Positions 36,752-45,666 of a DNA stretch of 64,000 nucleotides are shown piece after piece (positions within the stretch are counted from its first letter, which is position 1; each line of letters opens with the position of its first letter). This DNA is from Streptomyces sp. B93 (lineage in GTDB: Bacteria; Actinomycetota; Actinomycetes; Streptomycetales; Streptomycetaceae): NCBI RefSeq assembly GCF_018070565.1, contig NZ_JAGPXL010000004.1, positions 62,001-126,000 of the forward strand. Reading direction: 5' to 3'. Below the pieces are notes generated by a model that saw only the letters and a list, made by a program, of their open reading frames with translations, did no database searches and was not told the DNA's origin. The position numbers and the translations under genes are program-made.

Positions 36752-37947
36752 GCCGTCTCCTCACTCACGGGATGTGCGCCCTCACCGAGCACGGCCGGAC
36801 GGTCCACCCGGAACGGGGTGGCGTCCATGACCGTCGGCTCGCCGAGCATCAGGTTCCGCAGCAGCCGCGCGGTGCCCACCGACAGACCGATCCCGGCGCC
36901 CTCGTGACCGCCCGCGTGCCAGAGGCCCGCCAGCCGCGGGTCGGCACCGATGACCGGCACATGGTCGGGGACGTACGGCCGGAATCCGCCGTACGCCCGC
37001 ATCACCGGTACGTCGGCCAGCGTCGGGAACAGCCGCAGCGCCTTCGCGGCGACGGCGGACAGCACCTCGGGGCGCAGCCGGTCGTCGAAGCCGACCCGGC
37101 GACGCGAGGAGCCGATCAGCACGCTGCCGCCGCGGGTGGACTCCACGACCGCGGAGGTCTGCAGATCCTCGGCACTGCTGCCGACCGCACCCACGTAGTC
37201 CGCGTCGTAGACCTTGTGGAAGACCGTCGGCGGCAGCGGTGTCGTCACCAGGATGTCGCCGCGCCGGGGCCGCACGTCCACCGGAGCGCCGAGGCGGGCG
37301 GAGAGTTCACCGGCCCAGGGGCCCGCGGCGTCGATGAACCAGTCGGCCTCCACCAGGCCGGTCGAGGTACGGACGGCGGTGATCCGGCCTCCGCGGACGA
37401 CCGCGCCGAGCACCTCGCAGCCCGTCCGCAGCCGCGCGCCCGCCGCGAGCGCGTCGCCGAACAGCGCGGCGGCCGCTCCGGCGGGCTGTACCTGGGCGTC
37501 CTCCGGGTAGAGCAGGGCCGTGGTGTGCTCCCGGGTGACGTACGGCTCCGCCTTGGCGAGGTCGTCGGCGTCCATCACCTCGGCGCGCACTCCCGCCGCG
37601 CGCTGGTCGGCGGCGAAACGGGTCAGCTCCCGGGCCCCGGCGTCGGTCGTGGCGACGACGATGCCGCCCTTGGGGTCCCACTCCACGGCCCGCGCCGCGT
37701 GCGGGGACCGTTCGGCGATCCGGGCGAGTACCTCGGGCCACAACGCCCGGGAGATTTGGGCGAGTTCCAGTTCCGGGCCCGGTCCCTTGTCGGAGACGAG
37801 GACATTGCCCTCGCAGTGCGCCGTGGTCTGCGATGCGGGCGCGCCGCGGTCGACGACGGTCACCTCGAGTCCGGCCAGGGCCAGCTCGCGAGCGCAGGCG
37901 GCACCGACGATCCCGGCGCCCAGCACGACGACTCGCGTTCCGTACAC
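36748..37947 (-). CDS. D-hydroxyproline dehydrogenase FAD subunit (DAO/HcnC-like)
   Basis: 399 residues from GTG with AAGGAGGG upstream. DAO-family FAD protein: VVVLGAGIVGAACARELALAGLEVTVVDRG, SQTTAHCEGNVLVSDKGPG, and C-terminal GLWHAGGHEGAGIGLSVGTARLL. It is the first gene of the operon and likely the catalytic subunit oxidising cis-4-hydroxy-D-proline. An inverted repeat just upstream (37960) is the candidate operator. No ketoglutarate-semialdehyde dehydrogenase follows in the window. Confidence 0.93.
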   Translation of the reverse strand: MYGTRVVVLGAGIVGAACARELALAGLEVTVVDRGAPASQTTAHCEGNVLVSDKGPGPELELAQISRALWPEVLARIAERSPHAARAVEWDPKGGIVVATTDAGARELTRFAADQRAAGVRAEVMDADDLAKAEPYVTREHTTALLYPEDAQVQPAGAAAALFGDALAAGARLRTGCEVLGAVVRGGRITAVRTSTGLVEADWFIDAAGPWAGELSARLGAPVDVRPRRGDILVTTPLPPTVFHKVYDADYVGAVGSSAEDLQTSAVVESTRGGSVLIGSSRRRVGFDDRLRPEVLSAVAAKALRLFPTLADVPVMRAYGGFRPYVPDHVPVIGADPRLAGLWHAGGHEGAGIGLSVGTARLLRNLMLGEPTVMDATPFRVDRPAVLGEGAHPVSEETA

Positions 37948-37959
37948 CGAACCCTCCTT

Positions 37960-37975
37960 GTTCGTTAAACCGAAC
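37960..37975. promoter_or_regulatory. Inverted repeat GTTCG-TTAAAC-CGAAC at the hydroxyproline operon promoter
   Basis: Perfect 5-bp arms around TTAAAC, touching the SD of the first operon gene, so a bound protein would block initiation. The extended form TTCGTTAAACCGAA resembles operators of GntR/IclR regulators. The adjacent XRE-cupin gene seems to use a different site, so a second regulator outside the window is possible. Confidence 0.55.
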
Positions 37976-38076
37976 GCCAGGAAACGTACGACGCCATTCA
38001 GGACGTGTCAACGGTCAGGCCACGCCGGTATGGCCTCGGCCCCCTGCGACGCTTCTCGATCGCCGCCGCAGCGGTG

Positions 38077-38712
38077 TCAGCCCTCCGGCGAGGAAGGGGT
38101 GCCGGGAGCCGTGTCCGACAGGTGCAGGCGCTGGTCCGCCCGGTACTGGAGCAGCAGCACCGAGCGGACGGCCTCGCCGGGAGCGGCGTAGCTGTGCGGG
38201 AGGGAGGCGTCGAAGCCGACGTAGTCGCCGGGGCCCAGTTCGACGTCGTGCCCCTCCACCTGCACATGCAGCCGACCGGCCTGCACGATGGTGTGCTCGG
38301 TCCCCACATGTCCGAGGGACTCCTGTCGGCAGCCTGCCCGTACCTCCTGGTCGAAGACCTCGAAGGCGGTGTCGCCGGACTCGATCCGACGGAGGGGGCG
38401 CAGGTCCACGCCCTCGCCGCTGAGTACCTCGGCCTCCTTGGCGCGCACCACCGTGAGCCCGCTGGCGGGCCGGGCGTCCAGCAGGTCGGAGATCGGCACC
38501 TCGAGTACCCGGGAAAGGCTGAACACCGTCTCGATCGTCGGGTTGCCGGATCCCGACTCCAACTGCGACAGCGTCGCCTTGCCGATCTTCGAGCGCCGGG
38601 ACAGTTCGGAGATCGACAGCCCCCGCTCGGTCCGTACGCGGCGGAGATTGACGGCCAGCATGCCTCGCACCGAACCCTCGGAGACGCTCACGTTCTCCCC
38701 TCTCACTTCCAT
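38077..38712 (-). CDS. XRE-family regulator with C-terminal cupin
   Basis: 211 residues from ATG; a GTG start 7 codons on (38691) with GGGGAG close by is possible. HTH_3 at about 20-75: NLRRVRTERGLSISELSRRSKIGKATLSQLESGSGNPTIETV. Cupin_2 at about 115-195: HVGTEHTIVQAGRLHVQVEGHDVELGPGDYVGFDASLPHSY, with metal or ligand His residues. This type often controls amino-acid catabolic operons. It is divergent from nothing close by; it sits upstream of the hydroxyproline operon, same strand, and is a probable regulator of it. Confidence 0.92.
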   Translation of the reverse strand: MEVRGENVSVSEGSVRGMLAVNLRRVRTERGLSISELSRRSKIGKATLSQLESGSGNPTIETVFSLSRVLEVPISDLLDARPASGLTVVRAKEAEVLSGEGVDLRPLRRIESGDTAFEVFDQEVRAGCRQESLGHVGTEHTIVQAGRLHVQVEGHDVELGPGDYVGFDASLPHSYAAPGEAVRSVLLLQYRADQRLHLSDTAPGTPSSPEG

Positions 38713-38727
38713 GTGCGTTCGCTATAT

Positions 38728-38760
38728 CGTACGGATATCCGCGATGCCCGTACGGTATCC
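38728..38760. promoter_or_regulatory. Two direct repeats CGTACGG(A)TATCC upstream of the XRE-cupin gene
   Basis: CGTACGGATATCC (38728-38740) and CGTACGGTATCC (38749-38760) start 21 bp apart, two helical turns. They lie just upstream of the regulator start, next to the -10-like TATAGC on the minus strand. Likely autoregulatory sites. Confidence 0.6.
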
Positions 38761-38877
38761 CGATCAGGATCGGGCCTCGTCCCGCGCCCTTGCAAGGGTT
38801 CGCGGAGAACCTCGAATGTCCCGGCGGAGGGAATGGCGTTCAGCATGACTCCGGACGTCCCGGGGTTCTCAGACGCC

Positions 38878-41800
38878 TCAGATGCCGACGTGGTGGTGGG
38901 CCGCCCACGCGGCGGGGGCGTCGCCGTAGTGGACGCGGGCGAGTCGCGCGGTGCGGGCCAGCGCGACGGCCGGTTCGTCACGGGCGTCGTCCAGGGCATC
39001 GTAGAAGTCGCGGGCCGTCGCCTCCGCGACGGCGTCCGGGACCCGCCAGAGTGTGCCGACCACCCCGGAGAACCCGACGAGCAGGAACGCGGCGGTGAGG
39101 TGGATCGCCTCGTCCGCGAGGTGGCGGGGCGTCTGCGCCGTCTCGCACGCCGAGAGGTATGCGAGACGGCCCCAGCCGCCTCGGCGCGCGGCGATCTCCG
39201 CGAACGTCAGATCGAGGTCGGGCAGCAGGAACCGGCTGTTGCCCGGGTCGTCGCGGTCCGCCACCGCGTGCAGCGCCAGATGCAGATGGGTGCAGGTGCT
39301 CAGCGCTTCGATGAGGACGGCGCGCTCGCATACGACGAGGTCCAGCGGTTCGACACCGAAACGGTCCGCCGCCGCCCGGACCTCGCGGCGCGCGGCGGGC
39401 AGCTCCGGCAGTCCCCGCCGGTGCGCGCTCGCGTACACGACGGCCGCCATCGCGCGTTCGGGCGCCGCGCCGCGGGCCCGCGCGTGGTGCAGGGTGGTGA
39501 TCGTCGGCGTGTACGAGGACACCGTGCGGTCCACCAGCGACTCCGGGGGCGCGCCGTCCACCGGCGACTTCGATGCCTCCCGGGCCGCCGTCGCCGCGTG
39601 CAACGGCAACCGGCACAGCGCCTGGGTCGGCACCCACCACACGCGGGCGTCCGGACCCGTCACCCGCAACTCGGCGAGGACCGGAGCGGCCACCTCCCGC
39701 CACAGCAGGTCGAGCGTCGCGGTGACGCGCGCGTTGGCCGCGTCGACGTCTGCCTGGGCGGCCCGGGGGTCCAGTGCGGTGACGACGTCCGTATGGAAGT
39801 CCTCCGCCGCCCGCTCCAGCTCGTGCGCGTCCAGGCCGTCCAGAGGAACCTGCCGCAGCCCTTCGACGGTGAGCAGCAGCGCGTCGCAACGGTACTCGCT
39901 GACGTTCACCACGACGATCGGTCCGTGCGCCGCCTCGGCGAGCAGCGACTCCACCGACGGCGGGAGCTGGAAGCCCGCCTGACCGGGCAGCGCCTGGACG
40001 GCGCGAACGACGACGTCCAGCTCGGCCTCCAGATCACGGCGGCGTTCGCGCTCCCGGCCGTTCACCTCCGCCTGCGGCGGGATGCCCGGCGGTTGCCGCG
40101 AAGGACGGTCCAGCCGGTCGAGCGCGTCGCGCAGTTCCCCGAAGCGCCGGGCCAGCTCGGGGTCGGCGTCGTGGAGGCCCGCGAGGTCGGCGCGGATTCC
40201 CGACCGGCGGTTGAGGAGCACCCCGCGGCCGAGTTCCAGCAGACTCAGCGCCCGCTCGGGATCCCCACAGGCCAACGACATCGCGGCCGCGTCGCTCGCG
40301 AGTCCCGCGGCCTCGGCGAGCCTCCGCTGGGCGTCGGGGCGCTCCAGCCGGCGGGGCGTGGCCACCGGCAGCAGCTCCACTCCGAGCGCGAACGCCTGCG
40401 CCGCGGCTGCCGCATCGCCCGCCAGCGCCGCGAGCCTGCCCCAGTCACGGGCCGCGTGCAGGCGGACGTCGGCAGCGCCGGTCCCTGTCCGGGCGGCCGA
40501 CCGCAGAACGCCGACGGCTTTTGCCCGGTCGTCCGTCGCTCCGGTGGACTCGTACCGCAGGTTCAGTACGTAGGCGAGGTTGCTCAGCGAGCGGCTCAGG
40601 TCGGGATCGTCCGGTGGGGTGTCGGCGACCACCCGGCGGGCCAGCGCCACCGCCTCGTCCAGGTCTCCATCGCCGGACCGGGCGGCCAGGGCGAGGAGCA
40701 GGCTCCCGCGGACCGCGGTGGCGGCCCGGCCCTCGGCGAGGGCGGCCAGGGCACCGCGCGCCGCTTCGACGGCCTCCGTGGACGCCGCCGCGCGATGCGC
40801 CGACTCCTCACGCAGCGACGCGGCCAGATTGGCGAGCTGGAGCGGCAGATGCGGATCGGTGGGCGCGGTGGCCTTCACCGCGGTGCGCAGGCTGACGAGG
40901 GCCCGCTCCAGCACGTCCCGGTCGCCGGTGGCCCGGTGCAGCGCGCTCAGCGCCAGACCGTGGGCGCCCGCGACGGTCGCCAGCCGCCGGGGCGCGGGCC
41001 CGGCCGTCATCGCCTCCTCCAGGAGCGCGAGCGCCTCGGACAGGTCGTCGCGGACGCCGAGCGTCTCGTGGCGTTCGGTGAGGGCGGTGGCGAGGTTGCT
41101 GAGCAGACCGGGGCGCTCGGGGTGGCCCGGCGGGGCCAGCCGCAGCGCCTCGCGCTGTAGGTCGATGTCCTCGTCGAGGTCGTCGAGGCGGCCGTCGCGC
41201 TCGAAGCGCGCGTACAGTGCCCCGCCCAGGTTGCTCAGCCGCTGCACCCGCTGGTGGGCCGGACCGTCGCCGCGTGCGGCGGCCCGGCCGGCGGCGATCG
41301 CTGCGTCCAGTTCGTCGTCGGCGCCGTGCAGCCGGGTGCGGGCGGCGAGGGCGGAGCCCAGGTTGTTGAGGTGGAGTCTGGCGTCGGGGTGGTCGTCGCC
41401 CAGCAGGGCGAGGGCCTCGGTGTACCGGTCGATCGCCGCGTCGAGGTCGGCGGGCGCGCCGCTGACCTCGTACCGCAGGACGAGGAGGACTCCGAGGTTG
41501 CCGACGCGCCGGGCCCGGTCGCCGGGCGGACCGGCCTCGACGGGGGCGGCCGACTCGCCGTACTCGACCGCCTGGTCCAGCAACCCGGTGTCGCCGGTCA
41601 GCAGATGGCGGCAGCGCAGGACGTCGGCGAGGGCGTCGAGGGCGTCGGCCCGCCGCTGCGGGTCGTCCCCGGCCAGGACCAGCGCGGTCCTCGCCATCTG
41701 CTCGGCCTCCTCGGCCACGTCGGCGTCCTCGTGGTGGTCGGCCCAGGCGCACAACACCGCGGCGGCGATCTGCCAGACGTCGGAGCGGGCGGCCCCCGGG

Positions 41801-42795
41801 CTGGAGTCCGCCTGGGGTACGGACGAGCGGCCTCTCGCCCCGGGAGCGTCGGCCCGGCCGCCGGACACCGCTGTCCGCGATCGCGGCGTCCCCGTGGCCG
41901 TGGCAGCGCGGACGACCGCGACCGCCTCGGCCAGTGCCTGCGGGTCCCCGGCGTAGTGACACTCGGTCAGGGCGCCTGCCAACAGGCCGGCGCGTTTGGG
42001 GCGTTCGTCGTCGCTGTCGGCCGTCCGGTCGAGCGCCTCACGCGCCGCGGCAGCGGCCTCGCGGGCGAGACGTGGACCGTCGCTGAGGTCGGAGCGGTAG
42101 CGAAGGACCTGGGCGAGTTCGGCGTAGGCGTCGGCGGCGTCGAGCCCCGCTTCCTCGCACTGTGCCACGGCATCCCGGGCCGCCGTCTCGGCGCGCGCGA
42201 GTGTCTCGGCTTCGCCGTCGTACTCGTACCGCAGCCGGTGGGCCTGGGCCAGGTGCAGGAGTGAACCGCCGCCCGCCGCGAGTGAGTTCTCGACCGCTGC
42301 GACCGCTTCCTCGAACAGCTCGGGATCCGCGAGGTCGGACCCCGCCCGCAGCAGCAGGAGGGCCACCGACGACAGGACCATGATCCGGGACAGCGGGTCG
42401 TCCGGTGCCCGGTCGACCGCCAGGCGCGCGGCGTCCACGGCCGCACGCAGCATCCCGGTGTCGCCCGTCATCGCATGCAGTGCGGCTCGCGCCTCGGCGA
42501 GTTGGGCGAGGATCAGCGCCTCGTCCGGTCCCGCGTCGGTCAGGGCCCGGCGCAGTGCCTCCACCGATCGCATCGCCGCCGCCGCGTCCCCGTGGCGGCG
42601 GGCCGACTCGGCGTGCAGGGCCGCGATCCCCTCCAGCAGCGCGACGCGGTCTTCCCGCCCTGCGGACCCGAGGACGGCCTCCAGTGAGCCGACGGCCCGG
42701 TCCACACGGCGTGGGAAGCGGCTGTCGACGGTCGCCCGGCGGGCACGCCGGAGCGCCAGGGCGAGCCGCAGCCGGCCGAAGGGGGACATCCGCAC
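38878..42795 (-). CDS. TPR-CHAT protease (first CHAT module)
   Basis: 1305 residues (start GTG 42795 or ATG 42789; no strong SD). Residues about 30-950 are tandem TPR-like helical repeats (LSNLGGALYARFERDG, LHNLGSALAARTRL-type units). The C-terminal about 300 residues are a caspase-like CHAT peptidase: WWVPTQALCRLPLHA, SSYTPTITTLHHAR, catalytic His1176 in HLALHAVAD and Cys1217 in YLSACETA, and GVVGTLWRVPD. Caspase-like CHAT proteases act as effectors or activators in bacterial conflict systems. It is co-oriented with the 118-residue small protein 22 bp upstream and a paralogue of the CHAT gene at 51814. Confidence 0.92.
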   Translation of the reverse strand: MRMSPFGRLRLALALRRARRATVDSRFPRRVDRAVGSLEAVLGSAGREDRVALLEGIAALHAESARRHGDAAAAMRSVEALRRALTDAGPDEALILAQLAEARAALHAMTGDTGMLRAAVDAARLAVDRAPDDPLSRIMVLSSVALLLLRAGSDLADPELFEEAVAAVENSLAAGGGSLLHLAQAHRLRYEYDGEAETLARAETAARDAVAQCEEAGLDAADAYAELAQVLRYRSDLSDGPRLAREAAAAAREALDRTADSDDERPKRAGLLAGALTECHYAGDPQALAEAVAVVRAATATGTPRSRTAVSGGRADAPGARGRSSVPQADSSPGAARSDVWQIAAAVLCAWADHHEDADVAEEAEQMARTALVLAGDDPQRRADALDALADVLRCRHLLTGDTGLLDQAVEYGESAAPVEAGPPGDRARRVGNLGVLLVLRYEVSGAPADLDAAIDRYTEALALLGDDHPDARLHLNNLGSALAARTRLHGADDELDAAIAAGRAAARGDGPAHQRVQRLSNLGGALYARFERDGRLDDLDEDIDLQREALRLAPPGHPERPGLLSNLATALTERHETLGVRDDLSEALALLEEAMTAGPAPRRLATVAGAHGLALSALHRATGDRDVLERALVSLRTAVKATAPTDPHLPLQLANLAASLREESAHRAAASTEAVEAARGALAALAEGRAATAVRGSLLLALAARSGDGDLDEAVALARRVVADTPPDDPDLSRSLSNLAYVLNLRYESTGATDDRAKAVGVLRSAARTGTGAADVRLHAARDWGRLAALAGDAAAAAQAFALGVELLPVATPRRLERPDAQRRLAEAAGLASDAAAMSLACGDPERALSLLELGRGVLLNRRSGIRADLAGLHDADPELARRFGELRDALDRLDRPSRQPPGIPPQAEVNGRERERRRDLEAELDVVVRAVQALPGQAGFQLPPSVESLLAEAAHGPIVVVNVSEYRCDALLLTVEGLRQVPLDGLDAHELERAAEDFHTDVVTALDPRAAQADVDAANARVTATLDLLWREVAAPVLAELRVTGPDARVWWVPTQALCRLPLHAATAAREASKSPVDGAPPESLVDRTVSSYTPTITTLHHARARGAAPERAMAAVVYASAHRRGLPELPAARREVRAAADRFGVEPLDLVVCERAVLIEALSTCTHLHLALHAVADRDDPGNSRFLLPDLDLTFAEIAARRGGWGRLAYLSACETAQTPRHLADEAIHLTAAFLLVGFSGVVGTLWRVPDAVAEATARDFYDALDDARDEPAVALARTARLARVHYGDAPAAWAAHHHVGI

Positions 42796-42817
42796 CGACG
42801 TCGCGGGCGGTCCCGCG

Positions 42818-43174
42818 TCAGCGTCGGTCGTCCTGGCCGTCGGCTTCTCCCGCCGTGTCCCCGCCCGGCTCGTCCAGGATGTGCACCAGGGCCGTCACCC
42901 GCTCCCGCAGGGGCTCCGGCGGCGGGACGTCGGCCGGGTCGGTGATCCGGCCCACCCGGTTCGGACTGAGGACTTCGAGCCGGGCGACAGCGGCTTCGAG
43001 CGCGCCGCCGTCCCCGGCGTCGTACGCCGCGGCGAGCGCCTCGACCGCGGCGGCGGGACGTGACCACGCGGCCGGAGGAAGCCGCCAGGCCGGGACGTCG
43101 TCGAGCAACTCGACGGCCCGCGCGAGCAACGCGGCATCCATGTCCGTTCCGGGAGAATCCGCCCTAGACTGCAT
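42818..43174 (-). CDS. CHAT-associated small helical protein (CATASP-like)
   Basis: 118 residues. WRLPPAAWSRPAAAVEALAAAYDAGDGGALEAAVARLEVL is followed by NRVGRITDP...PPPEPLRERVTALVHILDE. The pattern W-LPP-W, a helical hairpin with DxGD, RVxRI and RERVxALVHxL matches the 118-residue protein beside the second CHAT gene (51425). From memory this fits the CATRA-associated small protein family. It probably keeps the CHAT protease in check or links it to a sensor; this is inference. A -10-like TAGAGT ends 7 bases before the ATG, so the message may be leaderless. Confidence 0.8.
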   Translation of the reverse strand: MQSRADSPGTDMDAALLARAVELLDDVPAWRLPPAAWSRPAAAVEALAAAYDAGDGGALEAAVARLEVLSPNRVGRITDPADVPPPEPLRERVTALVHILDEPGGDTAGEADGQDDRR

Positions 43175-43181
43175 GACCTCA

Positions 43182-43187
43182 ACTCTA
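43182..43187 (-). promoter_or_regulatory. -10 element TAGAGT giving a possible leaderless start for the CHAT operon
   Basis: On the minus strand TAGAGT is followed by 7 bases and the ATG at 43174, placing the transcript start at or beside the start codon. TAGAGT fits the Streptomyces -10 consensus. No clear -35 is seen. The divergent gene's start is only 47 bp away. Confidence 0.45.
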
Positions 43188-43221
43188 GCGGGATCGCCGG
43201 GAGCGGCGACGCGAAGCGGGG

Positions 43222-45420
43222 GTGTACCGGCACGTGGCCGAAGGAAGAACGACGGAGCACGAGGTCACGGAGCAGGAAGTGGTGGTGCACGTCTTCGTCC
43301 CGCTGGACGGCAACCACGTCGAGGAGGGAGTCGCGTCCCTGCGGGCGATGTGGCAGCGCTTCCGTCAACTCCAGGACGCCCATACGGAGTTGTACGCCGC
43401 GTCACCGGTCCAGGTGCGAGACGTCCGCCCCGCCCCTTCCGCACACGGCTCGGTCGTGGTGGCAGGCGCGCAGTCCGCCGACCGGCTCGACCAGGCGATC
43501 CTCCGCCGGCACCAGGAGATCCTCAACATGTCGTTCCTGCTCGGCGCCGGACCGGACCGGGAATGGGCCGGGTTGCGGGAGCGGGCGAGGACGATCACGG
43601 GACCGATCCCGGCGTGTCATCTGGGCGCGGTCACGGTGGAGTTGGGGAAGCTCCCGGAGGGAACGCCCGGGGACGTCGATCTGTCGGAACCGGAGGGCGG
43701 GGACGCATCGGAGCGGGAACGGCTGTTGCGCATGCTGGGGCGGGTAGGCGCGGACTCACGGCTCGGGTCCTGGGCATGGTCCGAGGACCATCGTTCGGAA
43801 ATGCCGTACTTCGTGCGCTACTTGATGCACATGACCGCCCTGCGTCATCAGTGGGCGACGCACCAATGGCTGGGTGGGGAGAGGGCCGCGGGCCGGGACG
43901 GGGCGCTCGCCACGGTGCGGCTTCCGTACTGGGGGCCGGCGCACCACAAGCTGCCGGACCCCGAGAGCGAACTCCGCTACACCCGGCGGGTGGTGGAGGT
44001 GCTCGAGGAGAACGCCCGGCATGCCCTGGAGGACTCGGGTCTCGACAGCCATGACCCGCTGCTGAGGGACCGGCGGTTCAGTTCGTCGTTCCTCCAGCGG
44101 CTGGACGACCTCCTCGCACTCCGGGAACTGGCCGGGCCGGTGAAGCAGCCGGCACCGGCACCAGCACCAGCACCAGCACCAGCACCAGCACCGGAGCGAA
44201 GCCCCGGGGCGGCAGGACGGTCTCGGGTACTGGCCGTCGTCGACGAGTGGTTCCCCGCGCACGGTGGCCTCAGCGCCTTCAACCGCGGGCTGTGCATCGC
44301 GCTCGCCCAGGCCGGCGCGGACGTCCGTGTCCTGCTGGTGTCCTCCACTCCGGCGGAGCGGGCGGACGCGACCGAACATGACGTGCGGCTCATCGACGCC
44401 GCCCGGCCGGGCCTCCCGGGCAAGGAATCCCTGTTCCTGCGGCCCCCGCTCACCGACGGGTTCGAGCCCGACCTCGTCATCGGCCACGGCAGGGACATGG
44501 GGCAGGCCGCCCGGGCGCAGGTGGAGGAGCACTTCCCCGACGCCGGACGGCTGCACTTCCTGCACGTGGAACCGGACCGCGCGGAAGCCCAGAAACCCCA
44601 CGTGGAGACCGACTTGGCGGTCCGCGCCCAGGAACGTACCGAGCGGGAGCTCGAACTCTGCGAGGGCGCCCTGCGGTCGGTGGCGGTCGGTCCTCGGCTG
44701 GCGAGGAGCATGCGGCGCCATCTGCGCACACGGGATCTGGCCCCCCTGTTGCGCGTCGACCCCGGCTTCGACGGCCGGCCCGCCGCCCTGCCTCCCGGCC
44801 CCGACGAGATCCCGCAGATCCTGATGATGGGCCGGCTGGAGGACGCCCCGCTCAAAGGGCTCGACATCGCCTGTCGGGCGCTGGGCGCGGCGGTACCGCA
44901 GAGGGCGGGGTACGGCTCATGGGAACTGCTGATCCGCGGGGTGCCCGACCAGAAGTCCCGGGAGCTGAAAGCGCAGGTGGAGGAGTGGATCGGCACTCCC
45001 GCGGTGGATGTGACGCTCCGCCCGTTCTCGGCGGATCCCCGGCACGTCATGGAGGACGTGGCGAGGTCGAGTCTGGTCCTCATGCCGTCCCGCGCGGAGG
45101 CGTTCGGTCTGGTCGGTCTGGAGGCGATCGCAGCGGGCGTGCCCGTGCTGGTGAGCGGGCGCAGCGGTCTCGGTGTGCTGTTGCTCGAACAGGAGCGGCT
45201 GCCGGTCGCGCAGCAGGCCGTGGTGGATGTGGCCGCCACCGCACGGGACCTCGAGGCGGATGTCCGGTTGTGGGAGAAGTCCATCCACGCCGTCATGCGG
45301 AGCCTGCCGGCCGCCTTCCGCGAGGCCGCCGAACTCCGTGCCGCCATGGCGTCCCGCCACCCCTGGGCCACGGCCGCCGCGACCGTGCTCGGCTGTGCCG
45401 GACGGCACGGCACCGTCTGA
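43222..45420 (+). CDS. CATRA-N-like domain fused to GT4 glycosyltransferase
   Basis: 732 residues from GTG 43222 (GTG 43234 also possible; no strong SD). Residues about 15-310 form an uncharacterised domain beginning EVVVHVFVPLDGNHVEEGVASLRAMW, with DQAILRRHQEILNMSFLLG and an acidic/aromatic second half; from memory it resembles the CATRA N-terminal domain. A (PA)n linker (about 310-323) leads to a complete GT-B glycosyltransferase: VVDEWFPAHGGLSAFNRGLCIALA, ILMMGRLEDAPLKGLDI and the retaining E-x7-E motif EAFGLVGLEAIAAGVPVLVS. It is divergent from the CHAT module by 47 bp. A self- or target-modifying effector is inferred. Confidence 0.82.
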   Translation: MYRHVAEGRTTEHEVTEQEVVVHVFVPLDGNHVEEGVASLRAMWQRFRQLQDAHTELYAASPVQVRDVRPAPSAHGSVVVAGAQSADRLDQAILRRHQEILNMSFLLGAGPDREWAGLRERARTITGPIPACHLGAVTVELGKLPEGTPGDVDLSEPEGGDASERERLLRMLGRVGADSRLGSWAWSEDHRSEMPYFVRYLMHMTALRHQWATHQWLGGERAAGRDGALATVRLPYWGPAHHKLPDPESELRYTRRVVEVLEENARHALEDSGLDSHDPLLRDRRFSSSFLQRLDDLLALRELAGPVKQPAPAPAPAPAPAPAPERSPGAAGRSRVLAVVDEWFPAHGGLSAFNRGLCIALAQAGADVRVLLVSSTPAERADATEHDVRLIDAARPGLPGKESLFLRPPLTDGFEPDLVIGHGRDMGQAARAQVEEHFPDAGRLHFLHVEPDRAEAQKPHVETDLAVRAQERTERELELCEGALRSVAVGPRLARSMRRHLRTRDLAPLLRVDPGFDGRPAALPPGPDEIPQILMMGRLEDAPLKGLDIACRALGAAVPQRAGYGSWELLIRGVPDQKSRELKAQVEEWIGTPAVDVTLRPFSADPRHVMEDVARSSLVLMPSRAEAFGLVGLEAIAAGVPVLVSGRSGLGVLLLEQERLPVAQQAVVDVAATARDLEADVRLWEKSIHAVMRSLPAAFREAAELRAAMASRHPWATAAATVLGCAGRHGTV
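44149..44190 (+). repeat. CC(G/A)GCA hexanucleotide repeat, 7 units
   Basis: An in-frame microsatellite coding for (Pro-Ala)n between the two domains of the glycosyltransferase fusion. Copy number may vary by slippage without changing frame, altering linker length only. Confidence 0.9.
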
Positions 45421-45666
45421 CCACCGCGCCGCGACCGGCCCTCCACGCTCCGTCGGCGGGAGGGGAGGACCGGGGTTGACGCGGCGTCGGCGCTCAGTGG
45501 GTCTGCACGGCTGTCGTCCTCCTGCGGCCGGGCGAGGTCCGGTATCCCCTCTCCGTGGAATCCGCAGGCAAACACGCGGATCGGTCCAGCGCCCGCCGTC
45601 CTGGAACACACTGGAAACGTCTGGATCCGCGCGGTGCGGAACCGCGGACGCCCACTCGGAGGAACG

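Noticed and set aside
38005..41160. 1051-residue open frame antisense to the CHAT gene
   Set aside because: Low-complexity Arg/Gly/Val-rich shadow. The opposite strand carries clear TPR and CHAT motifs.
44149..44190. Hexanucleotide repeat considered as a phase-variation switch
   Set aside because: Units of 6 bp keep the frame, so slippage would alter linker length only and could not switch the gene off.
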